Both the position numbers and the translations under genes were made by a program. The notes under the pieces were generated by a model. The model did no database searches, was not told where the DNA came from, and saw only the letters and a program-made list of their open reading frames with translations. This document shows, piece after piece, positions 56,013 to 64,000 of a stretch of 64,000 nt of DNA. This DNA comes from Dipetalonema caudispina. Taxonomy: Eukaryota > Nematoda > Chromadorea > Rhabditida > Onchocercidae. Positions within the stretch are counted from its first letter, which is position 1; every line of letters starts with the position of its first letter. The DNA lies in the NCBI GenBank assembly GCA_013365325.1, contig JABVXV010000304.1, forward strand, positions 1 through 64,000, written 5' to 3'.

Positions 56013-56597
56013 GAAGTTGGTTGATTTTCTGGGTGATGTCTGATTTCTGATGGTACAGAGAATCGAATCAGTAATTTAATTCAGAAATATATTATCAGCA
56101 GTAGAACAACGTCAGGGTAACAGACAATGATTGAATTTGAGAGAGTTCGATCGGAAGCTTTTGATCGGATTAAACTCAAACTTGAATGTGTTGGTAGGTC
56201 GATAGGTGATTAATGGGATTTGTGGGGGGTATTTAAATTGTTATAAAATGGGCGTGTTGTGATATGATACGATTGATAACAAGATATTTGTGAGAAGGAA
56301 ACAATTTTACAAAAGGAATATGGTGATAAAGCTTAACGAATGTATGGTGGGAACGAATACATAATTAAGATTAAGCATTAGATAAAATTAATTTGATGAA
56401 ATTAGAATGAGAAGGAAATGGAACGGAAATGTTTAGATAACATTTTTAGATTAGCATGGGAATTAGCAAGCATTGAGAAATAAATCCTCAGACAATAAAT
56501 CATTAATAATTTTTAAATTTTATTACCCATTTGTTTATATGACATAATCCTTTATAATAATTGGTTTAGTCAAGAATGAATTTCGGACTTCCCGATA
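56013..56597 (-). repeat. Downstream (3') LTR of the BEL/Pao element
   Basis: Matches 63,330-63,847 in the same orientation: both begin (plus strand) gaagttggttgatttt and share gtacagagaatcgaa and attatcagcagtagaacaac. They end near ttcccga. This copy holds about 67 bp (around 56,325-56,395) missing from the other. On the element strand the start reads TATCGGGAAG where the other LTR has TGTCGGGAAA, so the TG terminus is mutated here. Confidence 0.8.
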
Positions 56598-56755
56598 TTC
56601 ACGAGGGAGGGGAGATTGCAAACGTTTAAAAGGAAAAAAATAGAATTGTAACAAAGAGTAGGTTGTAATTTAGAAGGGGTTTGAATTTCAGTTTTATCCG
56701 AGGGAAATTGTATTATACTCATAGAAATATTCTCCTCTCGGTTTGATTTTTTAGT
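56598..56755 (-). other. Short non-coding stretch between envelope-like stop and 3' LTR
   Basis: This is where a polypurine tract should lie. On the element strand a purine-rich GAGAGGAGAAT occurs near 56,730, but about 130 bp from the LTR edge; next to the LTR the strand is pyrimidine-rich instead. Either the LTR edge is further right than I set it, or the tract is atypical. Confidence 0.4.
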
Positions 56756-59284
56756 TCATAAGGGACGCAAAATAGAATGAATTATGTCAAATTTTAATTC
56801 AATAATAATTAATATAATTAAGACTACAGAAATAATTACAACAGCAGTAATTAATTTCCAGTGTAGCACCACTTGTGCTAATTCTTCTTCTATTGTCTCG
56901 ATTGTATTATCAATTTGTACTGTTAATTGTTCGACTAATTCTCCTCCCAGTTGATCTATCTCTGTCCAAAGAGATTCTAATTTTGGGTGATCAATTGGTT
57001 GGTTGATAATTTCGTGTCTTTGGGCCAATATTTCTAATTCTGCATTAATTCTCTCAATTTCAAATTTGCTAAGTACTCCTGCCTCGAATTTGACAGTCTT
57101 CCAATTAGATCTATTAGAATTGCAAGGTGCTACTGATAACTTATTCTCAATTCTTTTGGCGATGATATCACTTCTTTGTAATAATAATTTAGCTGCTAGG
57201 GTTGGGTTGCTAATTGACAACCATCCAATTAAAAGTAAGAAGTTATTTCTGTTTTCACAACATCGTTCCTGTGTCTTAGCTAATTGTTGCTTAACTTGGA
57301 AGTTTTCGTCGTTTAATTCCGTCATGATCAACTGATCCTTCGGTTTGGAATTCATTGAATTCTGTATTTGTGAACTGTCGACTCCTTTGTCGATTATAAT
57401 ATCACCATTCATTAGATAAGGTTTAGAAAAATTACAATTTGTGTCCCTTATCCTTTCATCTTTCTTAAAGGTGGATGAGGTTTGTAGTTTATCTATTATA
57501 ACATGGTTGTCGGATATTTCCGCCTTAAATTTCCCAATTCTTTTATACAAGCATTTTTTTGTTATTTCAGTATTGTTCCAAAGAACAATACTCGTGCTTG
57601 TTATACACTTGCCACTCTGTGCGTTACAATTCCCAGCATTGTCAAGATCTGTTAAAATTCCATTACCGTCATAGAAAAATATCGCTCCTTTCATCAGGAT
57701 AAAACTGTCAGTCGATTGACATTTGATTCCTGTCCAACCGTTAGAATATTGTATATTGTTGTTTGTTTCTAATTTATTCGATGAGGTTTGTTTTAACGGC
57801 GTTCCATTCAATTCCTCTTGATTGTTTAAATTTGTACAAAAATAAGATGACATAGCTGATATCCGTTTACAATTCTTCATTGTTGTTGCTTGAGTTGATG
57901 CTAAGAGGATCAGTGCCATTAAAATTAAACAATATGTTACCGGCTGAGATCTCGTTAGCATTTGACTTCGGCTTTTCGTAGCACTTCTCGTCCTTGCGGC
58001 TATAGGTTCTTCTAATTCTGATTCTTGAATTGAGTTTTCTCTAGTTGAAGATTGAAGTTTTGGATCTTCATTATTATCGACTTCGAGAGGATATAGCATA
58101 TTTACTGGCCGATTAAGTAGTTTTCCATGTGGCATTTCTATTATAACGTTTCTTACTTCCCCGTCTCTTCCTCTTTTGATCTCCTTTATTTTTGCAATTT
58201 TCCATATACCACGGGGAATCTCTGGTTCGTTAACTAATACGATTTCTTGTTCTCTTGGCTCTCTATTTTCTACCCTTTTGGGAGAAGGGTGATGTCTTTG
58301 AGTTCGTTCTCGTAGACTGGTTAGATATTCTTCTTTCCATATCTTCCAAAATGTATCTAATGCCTTATTTGTATTTATCCAATATTTAACTAATTTCTCT
58401 TGAGTACTCATTCTATAAGGAGTATATTCTTCTTGATCTTCCTCGGTAAATATTTGAGTTACTACAGAAGCATTTGGTGAAATGAAATCAATCGGTCGTA
58501 TAGCTACATAATCATCAAAGTTTACATACGTTAGCGGACAAGTATTTAATATACCTTCTATTTCAGCGATAAGTGTTATTAATTCTTTCTGCCATAATAA
58601 TCTTCTTCCTATCGATTTTCTCATTGCGTTTTTTGTTAAACCAATTAATCGTTCGTAAACTCCACCACTCCATGGAGCTCTTGGTGTTGTACTTCTCCAA
58701 ATAATTCGTTTGATTGCTAGAAATTCCTTTAGTTGTGTGGTATGTTTGGTGATAGTCTTAAAGACTAGCTGAAATTGGCCGGCATTATCAGTCAGAATTA
58801 ATTTAGGATATCCTCGTCGAGCACTGAATCTTCTCAGAACGTGCATAAAGCTTTCGGCTGACAGGTTATCTACCATCTCGAGATGTACAGCTCTAGTCGT
58901 GAAACATGTGAATAAAGCTACCCATCTTTTAGTTAGTCCACTTTCAATTTTTATAGAAAGAGGACCCAGATAATCTAATCCTACATTTTCGAAAGTTCGC
59001 GTGCGTTGAATTCGAGTTTCTGGTAGATTTGCCGTGACTGGTAAGTGGAATGGTTTTGCATTCCATCTTCTGCATGTCATGCATTTATTTAATACTCGCT
59101 TAACCTCTGTTCTGCCTTTCGGTATCCAAAAGTTCCTTCTTATTTGTGATAGTGTGTAGGCCACTCCTGCATGACATAGATCTTCGTGCTGATGTTGTAT
59201 AAGAAGTTGGGTTATAGGATTATGCCTTGGAAGGGAAATTAGAAGTACGCCATTTGGATATAAGTTTTTTATAACACTATCCAC
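56756..59284 (-). CDS. BEL/Pao integrase fused in frame to an envelope-like region (842 codons)
   Basis: The longest open frame in the window. Residues 1-75 hold an HHCC zinc-binding region (H33, H38, C68, C71). The catalytic core shows D104 (GLDYLGPL), D166 (LTDNAGQF) and E211 (GGVYERLIG), so the DDE triad is present. Residues ~315-400 resemble the DUF5641 domain that follows Pao integrases. From ~431 a basic linker leads to a hydrophobic leader (~449-463, CLILMALILLAS). A Cys-containing region with N-glycosylation sequons, a coiled-coil-prone segment and a terminal membrane helix (~811-828) follow. This layout fits an envelope-like glycoprotein; I cannot assign its viral family. The start shown follows an in-frame TAG, so this is the 3' part of a longer pol frame. 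Confidence 0.85.
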   Translation of the reverse strand: MDSVIKNLYPNGVLLISLPRHNPITQLLIQHQHEDLCHAGVAYTLSQIRRNFWIPKGRTEVKRVLNKCMTCRRWNAKPFHLPVTANLPETRIQRTRTFENVGLDYLGPLSIKIESGLTKRWVALFTCFTTRAVHLEMVDNLSAESFMHVLRRFSARRGYPKLILTDNAGQFQLVFKTITKHTTQLKEFLAIKRIIWRSTTPRAPWSGGVYERLIGLTKNAMRKSIGRRLLWQKELITLIAEIEGILNTCPLTYVNFDDYVAIRPIDFISPNASVVTQIFTEEDQEEYTPYRMSTQEKLVKYWINTNKALDTFWKIWKEEYLTSLRERTQRHHPSPKRVENREPREQEIVLVNEPEIPRGIWKIAKIKEIKRGRDGEVRNVIIEMPHGKLLNRPVNMLYPLEVDNNEDPKLQSSTRENSIQESELEEPIAARTRSATKSRSQMLTRSQPVTYCLILMALILLASTQATTMKNCKRISAMSSYFCTNLNNQEELNGTPLKQTSSNKLETNNNIQYSNGWTGIKCQSTDSFILMKGAIFFYDGNGILTDLDNAGNCNAQSGKCITSTSIVLWNNTEITKKCLYKRIGKFKAEISDNHVIIDKLQTSSTFKKDERIRDTNCNFSKPYLMNGDIIIDKGVDSSQIQNSMNSKPKDQLIMTELNDENFQVKQQLAKTQERCCENRNNFLLLIGWLSISNPTLAAKLLLQRSDIIAKRIENKLSVAPCNSNRSNWKTVKFEAGVLSKFEIERINAELEILAQRHEIINQPIDHPKLESLWTEIDQLGGELVEQLTVQIDNTIETIEEELAQVVLHWKLITAVVIISVVLIILIIIELKFDIIHSILRPL

Positions 59285-59299
59285 TCGGGTATGGCACCT

Positions 59300-60100
59300 C
59301 TAATAATGATCTCTTACGCTATAGTACAAATTCCATTTAGTTATTTCTTCTTTACTTATACCTTCAGATTGAGCTTGTTTGATCAGGGCCCTTGTAGCTT
59401 CTGCTAGGTCGGAGGATGTTAATCCTTGTTCCTTTGGCTTTTCGTTCAACCATATAATTTTTCCTTTCGATATGATCCTTATGAATTTTAGTGCCCATGC
59501 AGTCGTTCGTTGTAGTTTTATCCACTTGCTAAAACGTGTCGCATCAATTAATCGAAAGCGACTCTTCTCTATGAATTTTGTTATAGTCGCTGCTATATGA
59601 ATTTCATTTTCATTTCTATAGTCATCGTTATATGTTCTTCCTTCGTATTCATAAGTATTATATTTCCACTGTGGCCATGTTGTTTCTTCATCTTTGAGCC
59701 ATTCAGGTCCAGTCCACCAAAGGTCGAATTTTGATAGTTGAACTGGATTCATATTTCCCTTTGTAGCTATATCGGCAGGATTGAAGATATTTGGAATATA
59801 TCGATATGAGAATTTGGACTTACGTATTTCTTCCACTCGGTTTTGTACAAATCTTGGTAAAAGTCGTGATTGATTCTTCACCCAATGTAATGCGCATCGT
59901 GAGTCTGACCATAGCGTAACTTTTACATCTTTGATTTCCAATTGTTTAATTACGAATTCTGTAGCACGAACTCCAATTAGAATTGCTAACAATTCTGATT
60001 TAGGTATTGTCAAACCTTTAACAGGTGTTATACGTGACTTTGCAAAAATCAAAGATGTTTTCCCACCTTGTTTTGCATAGACTGCAGCAGCATATGCCAA
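59300..60100 (-). pseudogene. BEL/Pao RNase H and connection region, fragment
   Basis: An open segment of pol in the same frame as the RT segment before it and the integrase segment after it. It carries RNase H-type motifs: KSELLAILIGVRA (acidic E of the active site) and LWSDSRCALHWVKN (active-site D). It ends at an in-frame TAG (59,300-59,302) and is preceded by an in-frame TGA (60,143-60,145). The first active-site aspartate lies in the short interval just after that TGA. Confidence 0.85.
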
Positions 60101-60142
60101 TGGAGATGCGTCGGTGAAAACATGAAGTTCTAACTGCTGTAA

Positions 60143-61087
60143 TCATGCATGATCGATTGCTATACGTGGAATCTCTATAGATTGTGTTGGCCATCGCCGA
60201 GTATAGATTTTCCATGATTCATTATCCTCGTCGTCCAACGACTGATCCCAAGATATCTTCTTTTTCCACAGATTTTGTAGAAATACTTTGAACATTAACA
60301 TTGATGGAATTAAGAATCTTAATGGATCGTATTGTGAAGCAACAAATTGTAATATTGTTCTTTTCGTTGGAATTTGGTTGTTCCATGGTCTCAGATTTAT
60401 CTCGATCAAATCCTTAGTTGGATTCCAAATAATACCAAGAATTTTCTTTTTACTTACCTTTGCTCGGTCTTCTTCGGGAACACTTTTGTTGAATTCATTA
60501 TCATTTGAAAGGAATTCTCGTATATTCATTGAGGCATTGTTGAAGATATCTTTCATCTCTTTGTATAATTTAGATGCTTCTTGCGTTTCATTTGCTGGCA
60601 GTATAACATTGTCGACACAAAAATTTTTTCTAATTTCTAAGGCGGTTTTACTTCCAAAAACTTCTAAATGATAGTTGAGTGTTGCTGATAGTAAAAAAGG
60701 GGAAGCTATTACTCCAAATGGAACTCTCTGGAATCGATAACATGCCAGATTTTCTTGGGTAGCATCTCCTAGAATATCTTTCAACCATAGAAATCGAGTA
60801 CAATTTCGTTCAGTTGGATGTAATTCCAGTTGCAAGAAAGCTTTTTCGATGTCAGCTGTTATCATGTTTTTCATCATTCTGAAACGAAGCAAAACACCTA
60901 CCAAGTCAGGTAGCGTAACAGGACCACGATATAGAATTTCATTCAAACTCTTGGCTCCTTTAAGATGAGCTGAAGCGTCGTAAACAATGCGTAGCTTTGT
61001 TGTTGATTTACCTGGAGTTACAACTTCGTGGTGGGGTAGGTAATGTATAAGATCTTCTTGATTCATTTCCAGGGTTACTTTCTCCAT
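60143..61087 (-). pseudogene. BEL/Pao reverse transcriptase, fragment
   Basis: Motif A is seen as [15 protein letters not shown] (D79), and the conserved [10 protein letters not shown] precedes the catalytic loop. The YxDD-equivalent reads CVDN (157-160), keeping the first Asp but with Cys for Tyr and Asn for the second Asp. KLRIVYDAS near residue 31 is the usual Pao N-terminal RT signature. Closed by an in-frame TGA. Confidence 0.88.
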
Positions 61088-61102
61088 GATATTAGATTCT
61101 AG

Positions 61103-61579
61103 TTATTCGTTGATTATTTCGTTGTAACGTTTGAACAGAAGTTGATCATTTTGAAGTCGTTTTATTAGCGTTTTTAGACGTCCAAGACATAGACCGTAAT
61201 TATCCTGTAGATTGACTTTTGTCTCCTTCCACGGCCAGCAAACTTGATATCTGTTGTTTCTCTTAATAATACATTTCTTGAACTGTTCCAGGGCTTTTTC
61301 GTCATCATCTTCATTTTGTTGTTCTTGGATTCCTAGTAATTCGAGCTTCCAAAATTGATCTATATCTGCTTTGGAAATTGTTAAATTGTAAGAATTGATA
61401 TTAGGTTCGCAAGCCATGTTAATATATCCCTTACCTGTTATTATCGGTCCAACCTTTGTATGAAGTAAGTGAAATCCAGATGCCATATTGTGGAATTTGT
61501 TTGGCGGCATGAAATCAAAGAAATAATCAACTGCAATGATGATGTCAGGTTGTTTCCAATATCCTTCGGTTTCGTTCAA
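61103..61579 (-). pseudogene. BEL/Pao protease C-terminal part and RT N-terminal part, fragment
   Basis: PDIIIAVDYFFDF and GPIITGKG are typical of the end of the Pao retropepsin-like (DUF1758) region. YQVCWPWKE with the downstream LGRLKTLIKRL is the segment leading into the RT. It lies in the same frame as both neighbours, separated by TAA stops at 61,586-61,588 and 61,103-61,105. The apparent first codon is TTG, so it is not an independent gene. Confidence 0.8.
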
Positions 61580-61585
61580 CTGTTT

Positions 61586-62467
61586 TTAACGTAGAATATT
61601 TGTCAAATCGTGTGAAGAATCAATGATTTGTAATTTGTCCGTTAAGTAATCTAACACATAAGCATTAATAGTTGTAATCTCGGATTTTAGAGTCTTTACT
61701 CCGATTTTCACTTTAATAGTCTGATGGAATTTAGGAAGTTGGTTGTCGAAGGAAAAAAGCTTCAAATCTTCCTTTATAGTTCCATCCAATTTTAAGCGAT
61801 TGGCTAATCTTTGATATATGAAGGATGATTGTGAACCTGGCTCAAATAATACCAAAGCTTTTTCTTGAATTCCTTTTAGATTTGGATTCGTTACCCCAAC
61901 TTCTTTGCATATTAATAAGACCTTCTTATCTTGATGGTTGATTGGTTGATTTATGGAATCCGTAATAATGGCTGAATTTGTTTCTTCACCTCTGCTTGCA
62001 CCATATTTTTTGTAGCACAACGCCGTACTGTGTTGACCTTTGCAGTAGAAACAAGTACGTCTCCTTTGATTGCAATCGCTTGTTGCATGTCCCTTTCGAA
62101 GACAATTAGTACATGCGTTAGACTTTCTTAAACATTCGATTCGTTGTTTAAGCGTTGGATAAACTGGACATTCGTTGTCCCAATGATTCTTGTTGCAAAA
62201 TGCACAAGGTCTTCTAATCCCTTTTTGATTAGTGGTTGAATCAAAGTCTTTTGATGCTTTGGATTGTTTTGTAAATAAGGCGGATGTTTCCCCTTTAGTA
62301 ATTTGTGGAACTCGTTTTGGCTCAGGTTCCTTGTTAGGGATTCGGCTCCTATTTACTTCGTTATTCCTCTGAACCAATTTCATAAGAAATTGTCGAAGAT
62401 CATTAACTGTCCAGGTTTCCCTATCTGTTTTTAATTGATAGATCTTATCTAATATCCATAATGGCAA
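61586..62467 (-). pseudogene. BEL/Pao gag C-terminus (three zinc knuckles) and protease, fragment
   Basis: Three CCHC-type knuckles are visible: CAFCNKNHWDNEC, CTNCLRKGHATSDC and CFYCKGQHSTALC (residues ~88-151). They are nucleic-acid-binding motifs of the nucleocapsid. A retropepsin-like region follows; its active-site position reads LFEPGSQSSFI (E209-P210-G211) in place of the usual D-S/T-G, which should inactivate it. Closed by an in-frame TAA. The initiating codon is not real; the frame enters from a frameshift near 62,485. Confidence 0.85.
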
Positions 62468-62525
62468 GCTGCTTTCAATAGTTATTTAAAATGTTCTAAG
62501 TTCTCTCCTATTGCTTCTAATTGCC

Positions 62526-62852
62526 TCAGAATTCTTTCCATCGCTTCGATGGTTGATTTCCACTCCTTATCATTTCGTTTGATAGCGTAAAATTCATTGT
62601 ACAAGATTTCTTTGCGGTGATGGGTTTGCCAAACTTTTCCATCAAAACCTGTCTTATTAGCTCATAGTTTTCTGGCGCAATGTCATAGCCTCTTACTGAT
62701 TGCAAGGCTTCTCCCTTTAGGCATGAAATTAAGTAAATGAGTTTTTGAATATTTGGTATATTCTGGGAATGGATGACTGCATTAAAGCTATTCCAAAATT
62801 CACGCCATAATTTTGGGTTTCCACTAAAGGTTGGTAGTGGCAATTGCGGCAA
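62526..62852 (-). pseudogene. BEL/Pao gag, DUF1759-like fragment
   Basis: LPTFSGNPKLWREFWNSFNA and LIYLISCLKGEAL are the hallmark of the DUF1759 gag-like region of Pao elements. The frame is open upstream to about 62,975, overlapping the end of the N-terminal fragment in another frame, which marks one frameshift. A further frameshift separates it from the zinc-knuckle fragment. Confidence 0.85.
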
Positions 62853-62944
62853 GTTTATTGTTGAGTAATAACTTGGTAAAGGTGATTTGATATTTCTTGG
62901 ACTTATATGTTGAATTGCTGATTCAAAGCCATCATAATATGAAG

Positions 62945-63292
62945 TTAAGGTAATAATGGCTTCTTTACCACTAATATTAAATTTAAAATACCTTGTTCAT
63001 CGTCGATCATTTTTTCATACCTTTCTCCTTCTTCCCTTTTCTTCGAAACTGTTGTAGATTGCTGTATGAATTCCAGCCATTTTTGGTTAATCGATTCTAA
63101 CTTATTGATATGCAATTCGAATCGTTTACTTTGATCCTTGACAAACCGTTTTTTGTATTCGTATTGTTGTTGTTCTTCTTCTATTGGCAGGTTTTGATCT
63201 GGCGGCGTAACATCAAGCTTCTTGATATCCTCAAGAAGTTTGCAAATTCTCTCGATTGTTGGTTGCGCAGATTTGCTTAGAGAGGTCGACAT
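62945..63292 (-). pseudogene. BEL/Pao gag N-terminal fragment
   Basis: ATG at 63,292 lies 8 bases after the PBS-like sequence, the expected place for a gag start. The 115 residues are Lys/Glu/Gln-rich and predicted helical or coiled coil. The frame closes soon after the frameshift between 62,945 and 62,975. Confidence 0.75.
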
Positions 63293-63300
63293 TTTACCTC

Positions 63301-63313
63301 ACCTCGAGCACCA
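63301..63313 (-). other. PBS-like sequence
   Basis: On the element strand TGGTGCTCGAGGT begins with TGG, complementary to a tRNA CCA end. It lies between the upstream LTR and gag, the position of a tRNA primer-binding site. I could not name the tRNA. The spacing of ~16 bases from my LTR edge suggests the LTR may extend a little further left. Confidence 0.6.
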
Positions 63314-63329
63314 AAATATATTTAAACTA

Positions 63330-63847
63330 GAAGTTGGTTGATTTTTTGGCTTATGTCTGATTTGTGGTGGTACAGAGAATCGAACCAGTAATTTTATTCA
63401 GAAATATATTATCAGCAGTAGAACAACGTCAGGGTAACAGACAATGATTGAATTTGAGAGAGTTCGATCGGATAGCGTTTGATCGAATTCAACTCAAACT
63501 TGGGTGTGTTGGTAGGTCGGTAGATGATTAATGGGATTTGTGGGGGGATATTTAAATTGTTATAAAATGGCGTATTGTGATATGATACGACTGATGACAA
63601 GATATTTGTGAGAAGGAAACAATTTTACAAAAGAAATATGGTTTAAAATTAATTTGATGGAATTGGAATGAGAAGGGAAATGTTTCGATAACATTTTTAG
63701 ATTAGCATGGGAACTAGCAAGCATTGAGAAATAAATCCTCAAACAATAAATCATTGATAATTTTTAAATTTTATTATCCATTTGATTATATGACATGATC
63801 CTTTATAATAATTCGTTTAGTTAGGAATAATTTTGGGTTTCCCGACA
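63330..63847 (-). repeat. Upstream (5') LTR of the BEL/Pao element
   Basis: Homologous to 56,013-56,597. On the element strand it begins TGTCGGGAAACCC, a good TG terminus. A deletion of ~67 bp relative to the other LTR lies near 63,645. Confidence 0.8.
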
Positions 63848-63979
63848 AGATAACTAAAATTAAGAAGTGCAAATATCATCTCAATTTTGTACAATGAAAC
63901 AATATAAAATTACACAAAATAAAAATAATAAAAATAATGTATAAAGTTATTGCACAACTTTGCGGTTCTTCACTCGCTT
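63848..63979. repeat. Right copy of ~130-bp repeat outside the LTR
   Basis: Begins directly at the TG edge of the upstream LTR and matches 55,884-56,005 in the same orientation, with a small extra aataaaa unit. The last ~20 bases of the window beyond it have no counterpart on the left, so the right limit is uncertain. Confidence 0.8.
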
Positions 63980-64000
63980 CACTTCCGTTTGTGGTGTTTT

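Larger units (their letters stand above)
56013..63847 (-). mobile_element. Degraded BEL/Pao-type LTR retrotransposon with envelope-like region
   Basis: The element runs right to left: LTR (63,847-63,330), PBS-like site, gag, protease, reverse transcriptase, RNase H, integrase, envelope-like region, LTR (56,597-56,013). The order, the DUF1759/DUF1758-like gag-protease region and the Pao-type RT and integrase place it in BEL/Pao. LTRs are similar by eye over most of their length but differ by substitutions and a ~67-bp indel, so the insertion is not recent. At least two gag frameshifts and four in-frame stops show that this copy cannot make its full polyprotein. No clear 5-bp target duplication is seen because homologous sequence lies outside both ends. 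Confidence 0.92.

Noticed and set aside
57003..57674. Plus-strand ORFs across the envelope-like region
   Set aside because: Antisense shadows of the 842-codon frame.

Overview
The window is very AT-rich eukaryotic DNA. It has long T and A homopolymers, many di- and trinucleotide microsatellites, and introns of 100-700 bp ending mostly in TTTCAG/TTTTAG-like acceptors. The one host gene is a full-length homologue of the BMP-binding membrane protein CRIM1 (CRM-1 in C. elegans). Beside it lies a BEL/Pao LTR retrotransposon with an envelope-like segment. Together these point to a nematode, perhaps an AT-rich parasitic (spirurid/filarial-type) one; the species-level guess is inference only.

Layout. 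1-12,563: upstream non-coding DNA with simple repeats, homopolymers and an imperfect 184-bp tandem duplication; no convincing gene. 12,582-54,508 (+): crm-1/CRIM1, which I could assemble as 19 coding exons whose reading phases all close, giving a predicted protein of about 1,019 residues (human CRIM1 is about 1,036). Exon 1 (signal peptide and IGFBP domain) is separated from the rest by a single intron of about 32.8 kb (12,979-45,792). Exons 2-16 encode two copies of a Cys-rich module, two VWC domains, antistasin-like repeats and four more VWC domains. Exon 17 encodes a transmembrane helix and exons 17-19 a cytoplasmic tail of about 125 residues. 54,509-55,883: short 3' flank with poly(A) signals and one tiny unexplained ORF.

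56,013-63,847 (-): a degraded BEL/Pao element, antisense to crm-1. It has two similar LTRs, a PBS-like sequence, gag (DUF1759-like region, three CCHC knuckles), protease (DUF1758-like, active site altered), reverse transcriptase, RNase H, integrase with HHCC and D-D-E residues present, and a C-terminal envelope-like region with a hydrophobic leader and terminal membrane helix. The gag-protease-RT-RNase H part is broken by at least two frameshifts and four in-frame stops. The integrase/envelope-like part is one uninterrupted 842-codon frame. About 120-130 bp of similar sequence lies directly outside both LTRs, an arrangement simple insertion does not explain.

The host gene and the transposon do not work together functionally as far as the sequence shows; they are neighbours 1.4 kb apart in opposite orientation. 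I found no tRNA, rRNA, CRISPR or other RNA gene. I did not find evidence for a wholly new biological system. The most useful results are the complete crm-1 exon model, the giant first intron, the tandem 12-nt alternative acceptors, the asymmetric decay of the retroelement and the flanking repeat puzzle.
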